A stretch of DNA of 6,850 nucleotides, from contig JAAEPW010000801.1 of NCBI GenBank assembly GCA_024232355.1, forward strand, positions 1 to 6,850, in the 5' to 3' direction. Shown piece after piece: positions 1-5,965 of the stretch. The notes below the pieces were generated by a model. That model ran no database searches. It worked only from the letters and a program-made list of their open reading frames with translations, and had not been told where the DNA came from. The translations under genes were made by a program, and so were the position numbers. Source of the DNA: Chloroflexota bacterium (GTDB taxonomy: Bacteria > Chloroflexota > Anaerolineae > B4-G1). Position 1 is the first letter of the stretch. Every line of letters starts with the position of its first letter.

Positions 1-24
1 CACCACCGATTGGTGGGAAAATCA
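1..24. repeat. Probable outer end of an IS3-type element, cut by the window edge
   Basis: The reverse complement of these bases closely matches the right terminal repeat of the IS3-family element at 697-1977. By eye, about 19 of 24 positions agree, including the block GATTTTCCC and the block CGGTGG/TGGTGG. The terminus begins 5'-TG, as IS3-family ends usually do. The element would extend leftward outside the window. The same bases also form a small hairpin (CCACC, 4-nt loop, GGTGG), so part of the resemblance could come from that palindrome. Only the terminus is visible and no transposase can be assigned. Confidence 0.4.
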
Positions 25-327
25 CATCTCGTCCGGTGCTAAGTGGACTGCACCACGACTACTACTGGCAGGCAGCGGAGAGCGTAGCTCAGGGAACTCA
101 CCAGTCCTCAGGTTACCTTCACTAACTTTCTTCACAAACTACCTGACAGTTCGCTCCCTCTGGCACCGGTATCTTTTCTCCAAAGGCCGGATAGATTGCA
201 CGCGCCTGATGCAGGTTGTCTGGTCCTAGTTTCCGCTCCCATCTTCCAAAAAGTCTCCTCAATCGGCCTCCAACTATCTGGATTGAGAGGATAACTTCTT
301 GACCGATCTGTACTCCCCACCCTTTCT
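25..327. other. No intact gene; decayed sequence
   Basis: No frame here has a credible start, ribosome binding site and recognisable protein. On the minus strand, a frame without an ATG is open from 358 to 122 and contains the readable stretch GRLRRLFGRWERKLG, but I cannot assign it to a family. In the frame of the minus-strand relic at 328-696, the 17 codons after its stop read RKGGEYRSVKKLSSQSR before another stop at 274-276. This resembles the basic linker that follows the helix-turn-helix in some DDE transposases. I infer the remains of a mobile-element gene with accumulated stops. Confidence 0.4.
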
Positions 328-533
328 CTACTTTCGATATGCTCCGAGACGAGTGATTCTACTTCCACTTTTGTCGGCACCCGAACGGATGTTCTTTTCG
401 GCCAGCACAGGACGATATTTCTCCAATGTGAGTGCCACTGCTCGCTTCTCCGATACACCTTGTTCACGCAACCGATCAAAATGGCGCACTACCTTCACCC
501 GGAACTTGAACTTGCGCATAATTCGCTGCGTGT

Positions 534-560
534 GTTCTCTCCGTTCTCTCCGTTCTCGCG
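534..560. repeat. Three tandem copies of a 9-bp unit
   Basis: The unit GTTCTCTCC occurs twice exactly (534-542, 543-551) and a third time with changes (GTTCTCGCG, 552-560). Read on the minus strand, it encodes the Arg/Glu-rich run in the basic 122-residue frame. It probably arose by replication slippage. Confidence 0.6.
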
Positions 561-693
561 CTCGCCTTGTACGATCCCATTGCCGTCGGCGCGCCAATAC
601 CAAACTCTTGTAGGATTTGGCTTTGCGTTTTGCCTGTTCTCTTTGTTTGTTCTTGCTCTTCTGGTGTCTTTTTTGTTTGCTTGCTATACTGCT

Positions 694-696
694 CAT
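694..696. repeat. Left target-site duplication (CAT) of the IS3 element
   Basis: CAT flanks the element directly on the left and again on the right (1978-1980). IS3-family elements usually make 3-5 bp duplications. A 3-bp match alone is weak, but it coincides with the ends defined independently by the inverted repeats. On the minus strand it reads ATG, the start codon of the basic frame. Confidence 0.5.
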
Positions 697-733
697 TGGG
701 GTTCCCCCGAAAAAGTGGGCACGAAGATAAGCA
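697..733 (+). repeat. Left terminal inverted repeat of the IS3 element
   Basis: Aligned with the inverted right end, about 24 of 37 positions match by eye. The clearest blocks are TTCCCCCGA, GTGG, CA and TAAGCA. This is the expected transposase binding and cleavage end. The promoter of orfA lies just inside it. Confidence 0.7.
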
Positions 734-748
734 AAATCAAAAATCGTG

Positions 749-768
749 TATAATAGCACTGTGGAGGA
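749..768 (+). promoter_or_regulatory. -10 box and Shine-Dalgarno of orfA
   Basis: A perfect TATAAT at 749-754 is followed by GGAGGA at 763-768, six bases before the orfA ATG at 775. No good -35 hexamer is present 16-18 bp upstream (the best window reads GATAAG). This matches the weak promoters often found in IS3 left ends. In tandem dimers or circle junctions, a -35 from the abutted right end can complete such a promoter. That is known for the family, not seen here. Confidence 0.5.
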
Positions 769-774
769 ACAAAC

Positions 775-1071
775 ATGAAAAAGCGAAAAACGTACACGAC
801 CGAGTTCAAACGCGAAGCTCTGCGATTGGTGAAAACAAGTGGCAAGAGCCAAGTGCAAATTGAGCGAGACTTGGGAATCGGAGCCGGTTATATGTCACGC
901 TGGAAGCGAGAGATGGAAGAAACAGGAGCAGAAGCGTTTCCAGGCCAGGGCAATCGGGCTTCGTCGGAGCAAGATCGTATCTGGGAACTGGAGAGAGAGA
1001 ATGGTATCTTGCGACAAGAACGAGATATCCTAAAAAAAGCAGTAGCCATCTTCTCGCACCCAAGCCGATGA
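775..1071 (+). CDS. IS3-family transposase OrfA (DNA-binding subunit)
   Basis: This is a 98-residue protein of the HTH_Tnp_1 type. It binds the IS ends, provides the N-terminal part of the OrfAB transposase and, alone, usually modulates transposition. The opening KRKTYTTEFKREALRLV is the family signature. The helix-turn-helix covers about residues 7-47 (QVQIERDLGIGAGYMSRWK). A leucine zipper with leucines at 72, 79 and 86 should mediate oligomerisation and ends in the family motif ERDILKKA. The ATG has an excellent Shine-Dalgarno six bases upstream. The stop overlaps the orfB start as ATGA, and the slippery A7 lies at codons 87-88, so a fraction of ribosomes would continue as OrfAB. The gene appears intact. 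Confidence 0.93.
   Translation: MKKRKTYTTEFKREALRLVKTSGKSQVQIERDLGIGAGYMSRWKREMEETGAEAFPGQGNRASSEQDRIWELERENGILRQERDILKKAVAIFSHPSR
1032..1038 (+). other. Programmed -1 frameshift site A_AAA_AAA_G between orfA and orfB
   Basis: OrfA reads CTA AAA AAA GCA here, so the heptamer is in the correct phase for a tandem -1 slip. After the slip the frame reads AGC AGT AGC and so on, without a stop into orfB. This gives a fusion of 88 OrfA residues plus 297 residues, 385 in all, the usual size of IS3-family OrfAB. OrfB has no Shine-Dalgarno before its own ATG at 1068, which favours frameshifting. The ATGA overlap leaves coupled re-initiation as a secondary possibility. I did not establish a downstream stimulatory stem-loop. 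Confidence 0.8.
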
Positions 1072-1931
1072 GATTTCAATTCGTCGAAGATCACCAGAAG
1101 GAGTTTCCCGTGACGCGGATGTGCAAGGTGTTGAAGGTATCGACGAGTGGATACTATGCGTGGCGTGGTCGACCGCCCAGCGCGCGAGAGATGGCAAACC
1201 AGAAATTGATTCAAAAGATTAAGGAGGTGTTTGAAGAGAGTAACAAGACGTATGGAAGTCCACGGGTATATCAGAAGTTGAAGAGACAAGGAGTACAGTG
1301 CAGTAAGAACCGAATCGCCCGCCTGATGCGGCTGCGAAGTCTCCGAGCCAAGCAGACCAGGCGCTTTAGGACCACCACGAAGCGCAATAAGGCCCATCCA
1401 GTTGCCCCAAATCTGTTGCAGCGGAACTTTGAGACCCAACGGCCGAACGAGAAATGGTTGGCAGACATCACCTACATCCCCACTCAGGAAGGGTGGCTCT
1501 ATCTGGCAACGGTCCTGGACTTGTTTAGCCGACGCATCGTTGGTTGGGCTATGTCGAAGCGTATGACAGAGAAACTGACGTTGACTGCACTGAGAATGGC
1601 CCTCCTCCTCCTTCGTCAACCTGGTCTCGGTCTGATTCATCACTCGGATCAAGGCAGCCAATACACCAGTCACGCTTACCAAGCTTTGTTGCAGGATTGG
1701 GACATCCAAGTCAGTATGAACGGCGTCGGAACCTGGTATGACAATGCTCCAATGGAGAGTTTCTTTGGAACATTGAAAAATGAGTTGGTTCATCATACTC
1801 ACTATCTCACTCGGGATGAAGCTCAGGCTGACATTTTCTTCTACATCGAAGCGTTCTATAATCGTCATCGTCTTCACTCTACCATTGACTACTTCAGCCC
1901 AGAGGCTTATGAGCAAATCTGCCATTCGTAG
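1068..1931 (+). CDS. IS3-family transposase OrfB (DDE catalytic domain)
   Basis: This is the 287-residue catalytic part of the transposase. It cuts and joins the IS ends, normally as the OrfAB fusion. The N-terminal region contains the HTH_21-like segment (about residues 43-100, with TYGSPRVYQKL). The rve integrase-core fold follows. The catalytic triad is complete: D133 (WLADITYIP), D194 (HHSDQGSQY) and E230 (DNAPMESFFGTLK). The spacing of 35 residues between D194 and E230 is the canonical D-D-35-E arrangement. The C-terminal signature YIEAFYNRHRLHSTIDYFSP is intact. The first in-frame ATG overlaps the orfA stop and has no Shine-Dalgarno, so independent translation is probably minor. The reading frame is unbroken and full length for the family, so the enzyme is probably functional. 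Confidence 0.95.
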   Translation: MRFQFVEDHQKEFPVTRMCKVLKVSTSGYYAWRGRPPSAREMANQKLIQKIKEVFEESNKTYGSPRVYQKLKRQGVQCSKNRIARLMRLRSLRAKQTRRFRTTTKRNKAHPVAPNLLQRNFETQRPNEKWLADITYIPTQEGWLYLATVLDLFSRRIVGWAMSKRMTEKLTLTALRMALLLLRQPGLGLIHHSDQGSQYTSHAYQALLQDWDIQVSMNGVGTWYDNAPMESFFGTLKNELVHHTHYLTRDEAQADIFFYIEAFYNRHRLHSTIDYFSPEAYEQICHS

Positions 1932-1940
1932 GAGGACCTT

Positions 1941-1977
1941 TGCTTAACTCTCTGTCCACCAAATCGGGGGAAAATCG
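1941..1977 (-). repeat. Right terminal inverted repeat of the IS3 element
   Basis: Read inward from 1977, the strand runs CGATTTTCCCCCGATTTGGT and so on to TTAAGCA, pairing with the left end at 697-733. It begins 9 bases after the orfB stop. A close relative of this terminus appears at 1-24. Confidence 0.7.
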
Positions 1978-1980
1978 CAT
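1978..1980. repeat. Right target-site duplication (CAT) of the IS3 element
   Basis: This is the second copy of the CAT at 694-696. Removing the element together with one copy would rejoin the minus-strand frame at 696 to the bases from 1981 onward. Confidence 0.5.
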
Positions 1981-2036
1981 TTGGGAAACCTTACTCCTTT
2001 CTTGGGTTTTGTTCTTTGGAGTAACTTTCCTACTCT

Positions 2037-2066
2037 TTGCCTTTTATGTCAAAATGTGTGTAGACT
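2037..2066 (+). promoter_or_regulatory. Candidate overlapping divergent promoters upstream of the protease gene
   Basis: On the plus strand, TTGCCT (2037-2042) and TAGACT (2061-2066) are 18 bp apart, 33 bp before the protease ATG. On the minus strand, a perfect TTGACA lies at 2052-2047, pointing toward the basic frame, but with only a poor -10 (GAAAGT) 17 bp further. These are short-motif matches in an organism whose promoters I do not know. Confidence 0.25.
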
Positions 2067-2086
2067 TAACACCGTTCAGTCCCAAA

Positions 2087-2094
2087 GGGAGGGG
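2087..2094 (+). promoter_or_regulatory. Shine-Dalgarno that fixes the protease start at 2099
   Basis: GGGAGGGG lies four bases before the ATG at 2099 (six bases counting from the GGAGG core). It is directly followed by a signal peptide. This favours 2099 over the in-frame TTG at 1940, which lies inside the IS3 element. Confidence 0.75.
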
Positions 2095-2098
2095 TAGA

Positions 2099-5000
2099 AT
2101 GAAAGCACGCATGTTCACCTTGTTGAGTTTCGTTATCGTCGTGACTTTGTTGGTGCCAGGCAGGATGAAGTCTACGGTAGCCCAGTCGGGGCCACTCGCA
2201 CCCCTGGACCAGATACCGCCAGGCGATGTAGAGGTGTTGGCCCCCCAGAGCAACGGCCTGGCGGACAACGTTGTCAACGCCATCGTGGTGGATGGGGCAG
2301 GGCACATGTGGTTCGGCATAGGTGACGGCCTGTTCGCCGACGTTACTGCTGTGGGTAGCGGCGACTCGGCCGATGACCCCACTATCGTTCGTACTAGATT
2401 CATCGAACCGAACTTTGATCTGTTGGGCGGGGCAAACGACTCTCCCGTTGCCGATGTTCTAGAGTTGAATTTGTTTGAGGATGTTGCCTTTACCGCCATT
2501 CTTGACCGCGCAAAGTCCAATCCGTCGGGCAGCCTCTCCTGGATAGGCCATCTGGAGGGTGTGGAATACGGCTCCGTCATCCTGGTTGTCAAGGACGGGG
2601 TGATGGTGGGCAGCGTCAAAATGCCTGGGGCACTCTACCAGGTACGCTATGTCGGGGACGGCGTGCATGCCATCCACGAGATGGATTCGGCCGCTTTTCC
2701 GCCCGAGTTGGAGCCTATGTCGGCCGCCGCCTCCGAGGATGCGCTGGTCGAGGCGCTCAACGCGCCCATGGCCGACGACGGCTCCACCATTGACGTGCTG
2801 GTGGTCTATACCCCGGCGGCCCGCGCAGACGTGGGCGGTACCACCGCGATGGAGAACTTGATTGACCAGGCCATCGCTGAGACGAACACATCCTACATTA
2901 ACAGCAACGTCACCCAGCGCGTAAACCTGGTTCACACGGAGGAGGTGCCCTACGACGAAACCGGCTTCGATTGGCCCACGACTCTGGGCCACCTCCGGAC
3001 CCATGGCGATGGTTACTTTGATAACGTCACTCAGTCGGGGACGGGTCTGCGTGATACTTATTGCGCCGACGAGGTGGTGCTCATCGTCGAAGACAATGCG
3101 TATTGCGGCCTGGCCTACTTGATGGATCCCGTTTCTTCCTCCTTCGAAAGCTACGCCTTTGCCATGGTCTGCTGGGAGTGCGCAACGGGTTACTATCAGT
3201 TTGAGCACGAGATGGGGCACAATATGGGATTGCGCCACGACTGGTACGTGGACGATTCCGTCACCCCGTACACATACGCCCACGGGTACGTGAACACCCC
3301 AGACCAGTGGCGTACCATCATGGCCTACAACTCGGACTGCGCCGACCAGGGGTTCAACTGCACGCGGCTTCAGTACTGGTCTAACCCTGACGTCACTTAC
3401 GGAGGCGACCCGATGGGGGTTTCTGAGGGGATCTCCACATCCTGTAGCGAGGGTGTTCCGAATCCCAATTGCGATGCAGACAACCACAAGACGCTCGACA
3501 ATACCGCGTATACAGTCTCTAACTTTAGAGAGAGCTCTGGGTGCGTGCCAGACACCACACCACCAGCGACCATCACTGACCTGGCTGCCAGCACCAGCGA
3601 CAAGCCCGGCGAGATCGACCTGGCGTGGACTGCCCCCGGTGACGACGGGAACACGGGCACGGCGATGACGTACACCGTCCGCTACTACGATACGGTCATT
3701 GTGCCAGGGTTTGGTTGGTTGCTGGCCACCGACGTGTCAGACGAGCCGCTCCCCCTGGCAGCAAGCACGCAACAGAGCATGACGGTTTCAGGTCTCATCC
3801 CTGGCCAAACCTATTACTTTGCTATCAAGACTCAGGATGAGGCGTCGAACACGTCCGGTCTCTCCAACAGCCCCAGCGCAATGGCAAGAGAAGAGCCTCC
3901 ATGGGCACTCATGTTCTATATGGATGGTGACAATAATCTGGACGATAACTATGTCGCTGCCTTCAACCAGCTTGAGAGCGCTGCCGATAACTCTAACGCA
4001 AACATCATAGTTGCCTGGGATCGTTTTGCCGACGGCAACTCAGCCTACTATGAGGTCCAGCACGACACAGACCTGGCCGAAACCAATCCTGCCGCTGACT
4101 ATACCGATGATGTCAACAGGTGGCCTCAGAATGAACTCGGGATGAACGAGTCTGCAACCCTCAGCGATTTTATCCAATGGGCACGCACCCACTACCCGGC
4201 CCAACACTACGCCCTGATCATCTCCAACCACGGCACCGGTCTCGGGGGCCTGGCCATAGATGCCGGGAGTGGAAGTGATTGGCTGACTGTGACAGAATGG
4301 AGCACTGCTCTGGCAACTGCCACCTCCGATGGCACGGACAAGATTGACGTGGTGTTTGCCGATGCCTGCCTCATGGCCATGATCGAAGATGCCTTTCAGA
4401 TACGCAACTATACCGACTATTACGTCGCCAGCGAAAACCTCAGTTGGATTCCAGTGAGTTCAACTTCTGGGCCATACGATGACTATATATCAAGCATTGA
4501 GGTAACCACCTCCCCTCGTGATCTCGCGGTTGCCCTCGTCGATCGCTACAGAAACTGGATTGATGCTGGTTCCCCTTTTGGGTATACCATGTCGGCGGTT
4601 GACCTGGCGGAGCTGAACGGTGTGGTTTCTGCAACCAACGCATTGGCCTCTGAACTCAACAGCCAGATGTCCACTTATGCAAGCCAAATCTCACAAGCCC
4701 GGATGGATGTCCAAAAGTTCGACTCGAATAATAGCAGGACCTTGACCCAGGCCGATGTATACGTTGACCTCCACGACTTTGCCAACGAGATCAAGGCTCG
4801 TATCTCTGACACCACAATCCAGGATGCGACTGATGGTGTGATGGATGCTATTCAGAGCTGTGTGCTCGCTGAGGCACACAGGGATGGTGTACTCAGACTT
4901 GGCGAAAGTGTTCAAACTCTCGATGGTAGCCGTGGGGTCTCGATCTTTTTTCCGCCCAACGCCAGCAGTTTCTACAACTCTACCAACTATGATTTTGCAG

Positions 5001-5965
5001 TCGGTGCAACCTGGCCTGGCTCTCAAAGCTCACTCATCAGAACCCAGGCCGGTGAGGTTGAATGGGGACCTATGTTGGTCACCTACTTTAACGAGACGCA
5101 GCCGGGTGGTCCCGATACGCCAGAACCGCCGCCCTTGGTTAGCCCAGCAACTCCTGAAGTAGGTAACATTAGCAAGAGCATCACTCCCACGGGCCAGGTG
5201 AACTATGGCGATGAACTCATCTACACACTGGTCATCTCAGCTGCACCCGGCATGCAGCTCGGGCTCTACGATCCGCTGACAGACACGACTTTCCTGCGTT
5301 TTGTGCAGCCTGTCGAAGGTATCACCCATACCAATCGTGTCATCACCGGCACGCTGACGGTCACACCGACCAACCAGATAACAGTCAGTTTTGCCGTGAA
5401 GGTGGGCGTTCCCGGCACGTTGGGATGGACAGTTGACGTCACCAATCGTGCATGCGTCTATCCAGTTGGTGAGACACTCGGTGGCTGTGTTTGGTCAAAC
5501 GCGGTGACAAACTCCGCATCCCGACCCTACAGCGTCAGCATCGAAAAGTCGGTTCTACCACAAGGCCAGGTGGACTATGGCGACGAACTCACCTACACAC
5601 TGGTCATCTCAGCCGCACCCGGTATGCAGCTCGGGCTCTACGATCCGCTGGAAGATACAACCTTTGTGCGCTTTGTGGAACGGCCCTCAAGCGTCACCCA
5701 CGTTGATACCACCAATGGCACACTGTACCTTGGCGGTGTGATCACCGGCACGGTGACAGTAACACCTAGCAACCAAATAACAGTCAGTTTTGTTACGCAG
5801 GTGGACGCCCCCGGCACGGTAGGGTGGACGATCACTGCCACCAACTGTGCTTGTGTCTATCCTCTTGATGGGACACTCGACAACTGCGTCTGGTCAGAGG
5901 AAGCAACGAACCTAGCTTTCCATCCCCACAGCATCTACCTGCCGCTAGTGCTGCGCAACTACTGA
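2099..5965 (+). CDS. Exported two-protease fusion: reprolysin-like metalloprotease plus clostripain-type (C11) cysteine protease
   Basis: This 1288-residue protein should degrade or process proteins outside the cell. Residues 1-28 are a signal peptide (hydrophobic 5-19, likely cut after A28). Residues 51-78 match a single Reg_prop propeller repeat (DGAGHMWFGIGDGL). Residues 95-205 look like a proregion. Residues 230-480 are a metzincin with the adamalysin-type zinc site HEMGHNMGLRHD (ligands H370, H374, H380, base E371) and Met-turn M408 (TIMAY). Residues 487-598 are an FN3 domain. Residues 600-985 are a C11 domain with catalytic H711 (ISNHGTG) and C757 (FADACLM). The 46-residue spacing equals that I recall for PmC11 (H133/C179), and D755 matches the residue linked there to Arg/Lys preference. 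Residues 1024-1139 and 1146-1272 are tandem DUF11-like repeats, and YLPLVLRNY ends the protein. Both active sites look intact. The start is set by a strong Shine-Dalgarno. Domain borders are estimates. Activity, specificity and order of maturation are inferred. Confidence 0.9.
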   Translation: MKARMFTLLSFVIVVTLLVPGRMKSTVAQSGPLAPLDQIPPGDVEVLAPQSNGLADNVVNAIVVDGAGHMWFGIGDGLFADVTAVGSGDSADDPTIVRTRFIEPNFDLLGGANDSPVADVLELNLFEDVAFTAILDRAKSNPSGSLSWIGHLEGVEYGSVILVVKDGVMVGSVKMPGALYQVRYVGDGVHAIHEMDSAAFPPELEPMSAAASEDALVEALNAPMADDGSTIDVLVVYTPAARADVGGTTAMENLIDQAIAETNTSYINSNVTQRVNLVHTEEVPYDETGFDWPTTLGHLRTHGDGYFDNVTQSGTGLRDTYCADEVVLIVEDNAYCGLAYLMDPVSSSFESYAFAMVCWECATGYYQFEHEMGHNMGLRHDWYVDDSVTPYTYAHGYVNTPDQWRTIMAYNSDCADQGFNCTRLQYWSNPDVTYGGDPMGVSEGISTSCSEGVPNPNCDADNHKTLDNTAYTVSNFRESSGCVPDTTPPATITDLAASTSDKPGEIDLAWTAPGDDGNTGTAMTYTVRYYDTVIVPGFGWLLATDVSDEPLPLAASTQQSMTVSGLIPGQTYYFAIKTQDEASNTSGLSNSPSAMAREEPPWALMFYMDGDNNLDDNYVAAFNQLESAADNSNANIIVAWDRFADGNSAYYEVQHDTDLAETNPAADYTDDVNRWPQNELGMNESATLSDFIQWARTHYPAQHYALIISNHGTGLGGLAIDAGSGSDWLTVTEWSTALATATSDGTDKIDVVFADACLMAMIEDAFQIRNYTDYYVASENLSWIPVSSTSGPYDDYISSIEVTTSPRDLAVALVDRYRNWIDAGSPFGYTMSAVDLAELNGVVSATNALASELNSQMSTYASQISQARMDVQKFDSNNSRTLTQADVYVDLHDFANEIKARISDTTIQDATDGVMDAIQSCVLAEAHRDGVLRLGESVQTLDGSRGVSIFFPPNASSFYNSTNYDFAVGATWPGSQSSLIRTQAGEVEWGPMLVTYFNETQPGGPDTPEPPPLVSPATPEVGNISKSITPTGQVNYGDELIYTLVISAAPGMQLGLYDPLTDTTFLRFVQPVEGITHTNRVITGTLTVTPTNQITVSFAVKVGVPGTLGWTVDVTNRACVYPVGETLGGCVWSNAVTNSASRPYSVSIEKSVLPQGQVDYGDELTYTLVISAAPGMQLGLYDPLEDTTFVRFVERPSSVTHVDTTNGTLYLGGVITGTVTVTPSNQITVSFVTQVDAPGTVGWTITATNCACVYPLDGTLDNCVWSEEATNLAFHPHSIYLPLVLRNY
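5168..5518 (+). repeat. DUF11-like repeat, copy 1 (residues 1024-1140)
   Basis: This is the first of two tandem modules at the C-terminus of the protease. It opens with SKSITPTGQVNYGDELIYTL and carries the pair C1119/C1130. Such beta-sandwich repeats commonly act as spacers or surface-anchoring stalks. The role here is inferred. Confidence 0.75.
5534..5914 (+). repeat. DUF11-like repeat, copy 2 (residues 1146-1272)
   Basis: The second module follows 372 bp after the first when measured at the shared GGCCAGGTG (5192 versus 5564). DNA identity is very high over about 90 bp of the opening strand region (GQVDYGDEL through YDPL) and lower afterwards. This copy is longer, with extra residues around THVDTTNGTLYLGG. 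It repeats the cysteine pair at the same spacing (C1252/C1263) and has one further cysteine, C1250. Confidence 0.75.

Larger units (their letters stand above)
328..696 (-). pseudogene. Basic 122-residue frame, probable relic of a transposase/integrase N-terminus
   Basis: I do not recognise this protein with certainty. The ATG at 696-694 opens a 122-residue frame with an extremely Arg/Lys-rich first half (for example RTRRARERRERREH). A helical segment follows (VKVVRHFDRLREQGVSEKRA) that resembles the N-terminal helix-turn-helix of DDE transposases. The frame ends at an amber codon (328-330), after which it reads RKGGEY before further stops, as if a longer gene had decayed. A further upstream ATG at 858 lies inside the IS3 element and is not credible. 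Before the IS3 insertion, the bases upstream of this ATG were those now at 1981 onward. Read on the minus strand they contain AAAGGAG, 13 nt before the ATG, a usable though distant Shine-Dalgarno. Now the IS end supplies only a G-rich CGGGGGA. Alternatively it could be a small intact nucleic-acid-binding protein. The biased composition makes chance openness possible too. Confidence 0.4.
697..1977 (+). mobile_element. Complete IS3-family insertion sequence, 1281 bp
   Basis: The element is bounded by imperfect inverted repeats (left 5'-TGGGGTTCCCCCG, right end read outward 5'-CGATTTTCCCCCG) and by the trinucleotide CAT on both sides. Inside are two overlapping frames in the classic IS3 arrangement: orfA (helix-turn-helix plus leucine zipper), then orfB (rve-type DDE transposase) in the -1 frame, joined by a slippery A7 run. 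The length is typical of the family. All catalytic residues and both ends are present, so it may be active. The style of OrfA (ERDILKKAVAIF) fits the IS3 or IS51 subgroup. I cannot give an exact name. The outermost bases of the two ends differ (TG versus CG), so the boundary could be off by a base or two. Confidence 0.85.

Noticed and set aside
1..180. Structured RNA or group II intron fragment
   Set aside because: Several short inverted repeats are present, but I could not find a domain V, a conserved intron end or any consistent fold.
888..1925. Long open frame on the minus strand (345 codons) across the IS3 element
   Set aside because: It is the antisense shadow of orfA and orfB, whose families and catalytic motifs are unambiguous. 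It has no recognisable motif of its own.
1940..2098. Using the TTG at 1940 as the main start of the protease
   Set aside because: The start lies inside the IS3 element, whereas the ATG at 2099 has a strong Shine-Dalgarno and leads directly into a normal signal peptide. Kept only as a finding about a possible alternative product.
2459..3487. 342-codon minus-strand open frame inside the protease gene
   Set aside because: It lies opposite the metalloprotease domain, is rich in His/Val/Gly as expected from antisense of a GC-rich gene, and has no recognisable family.
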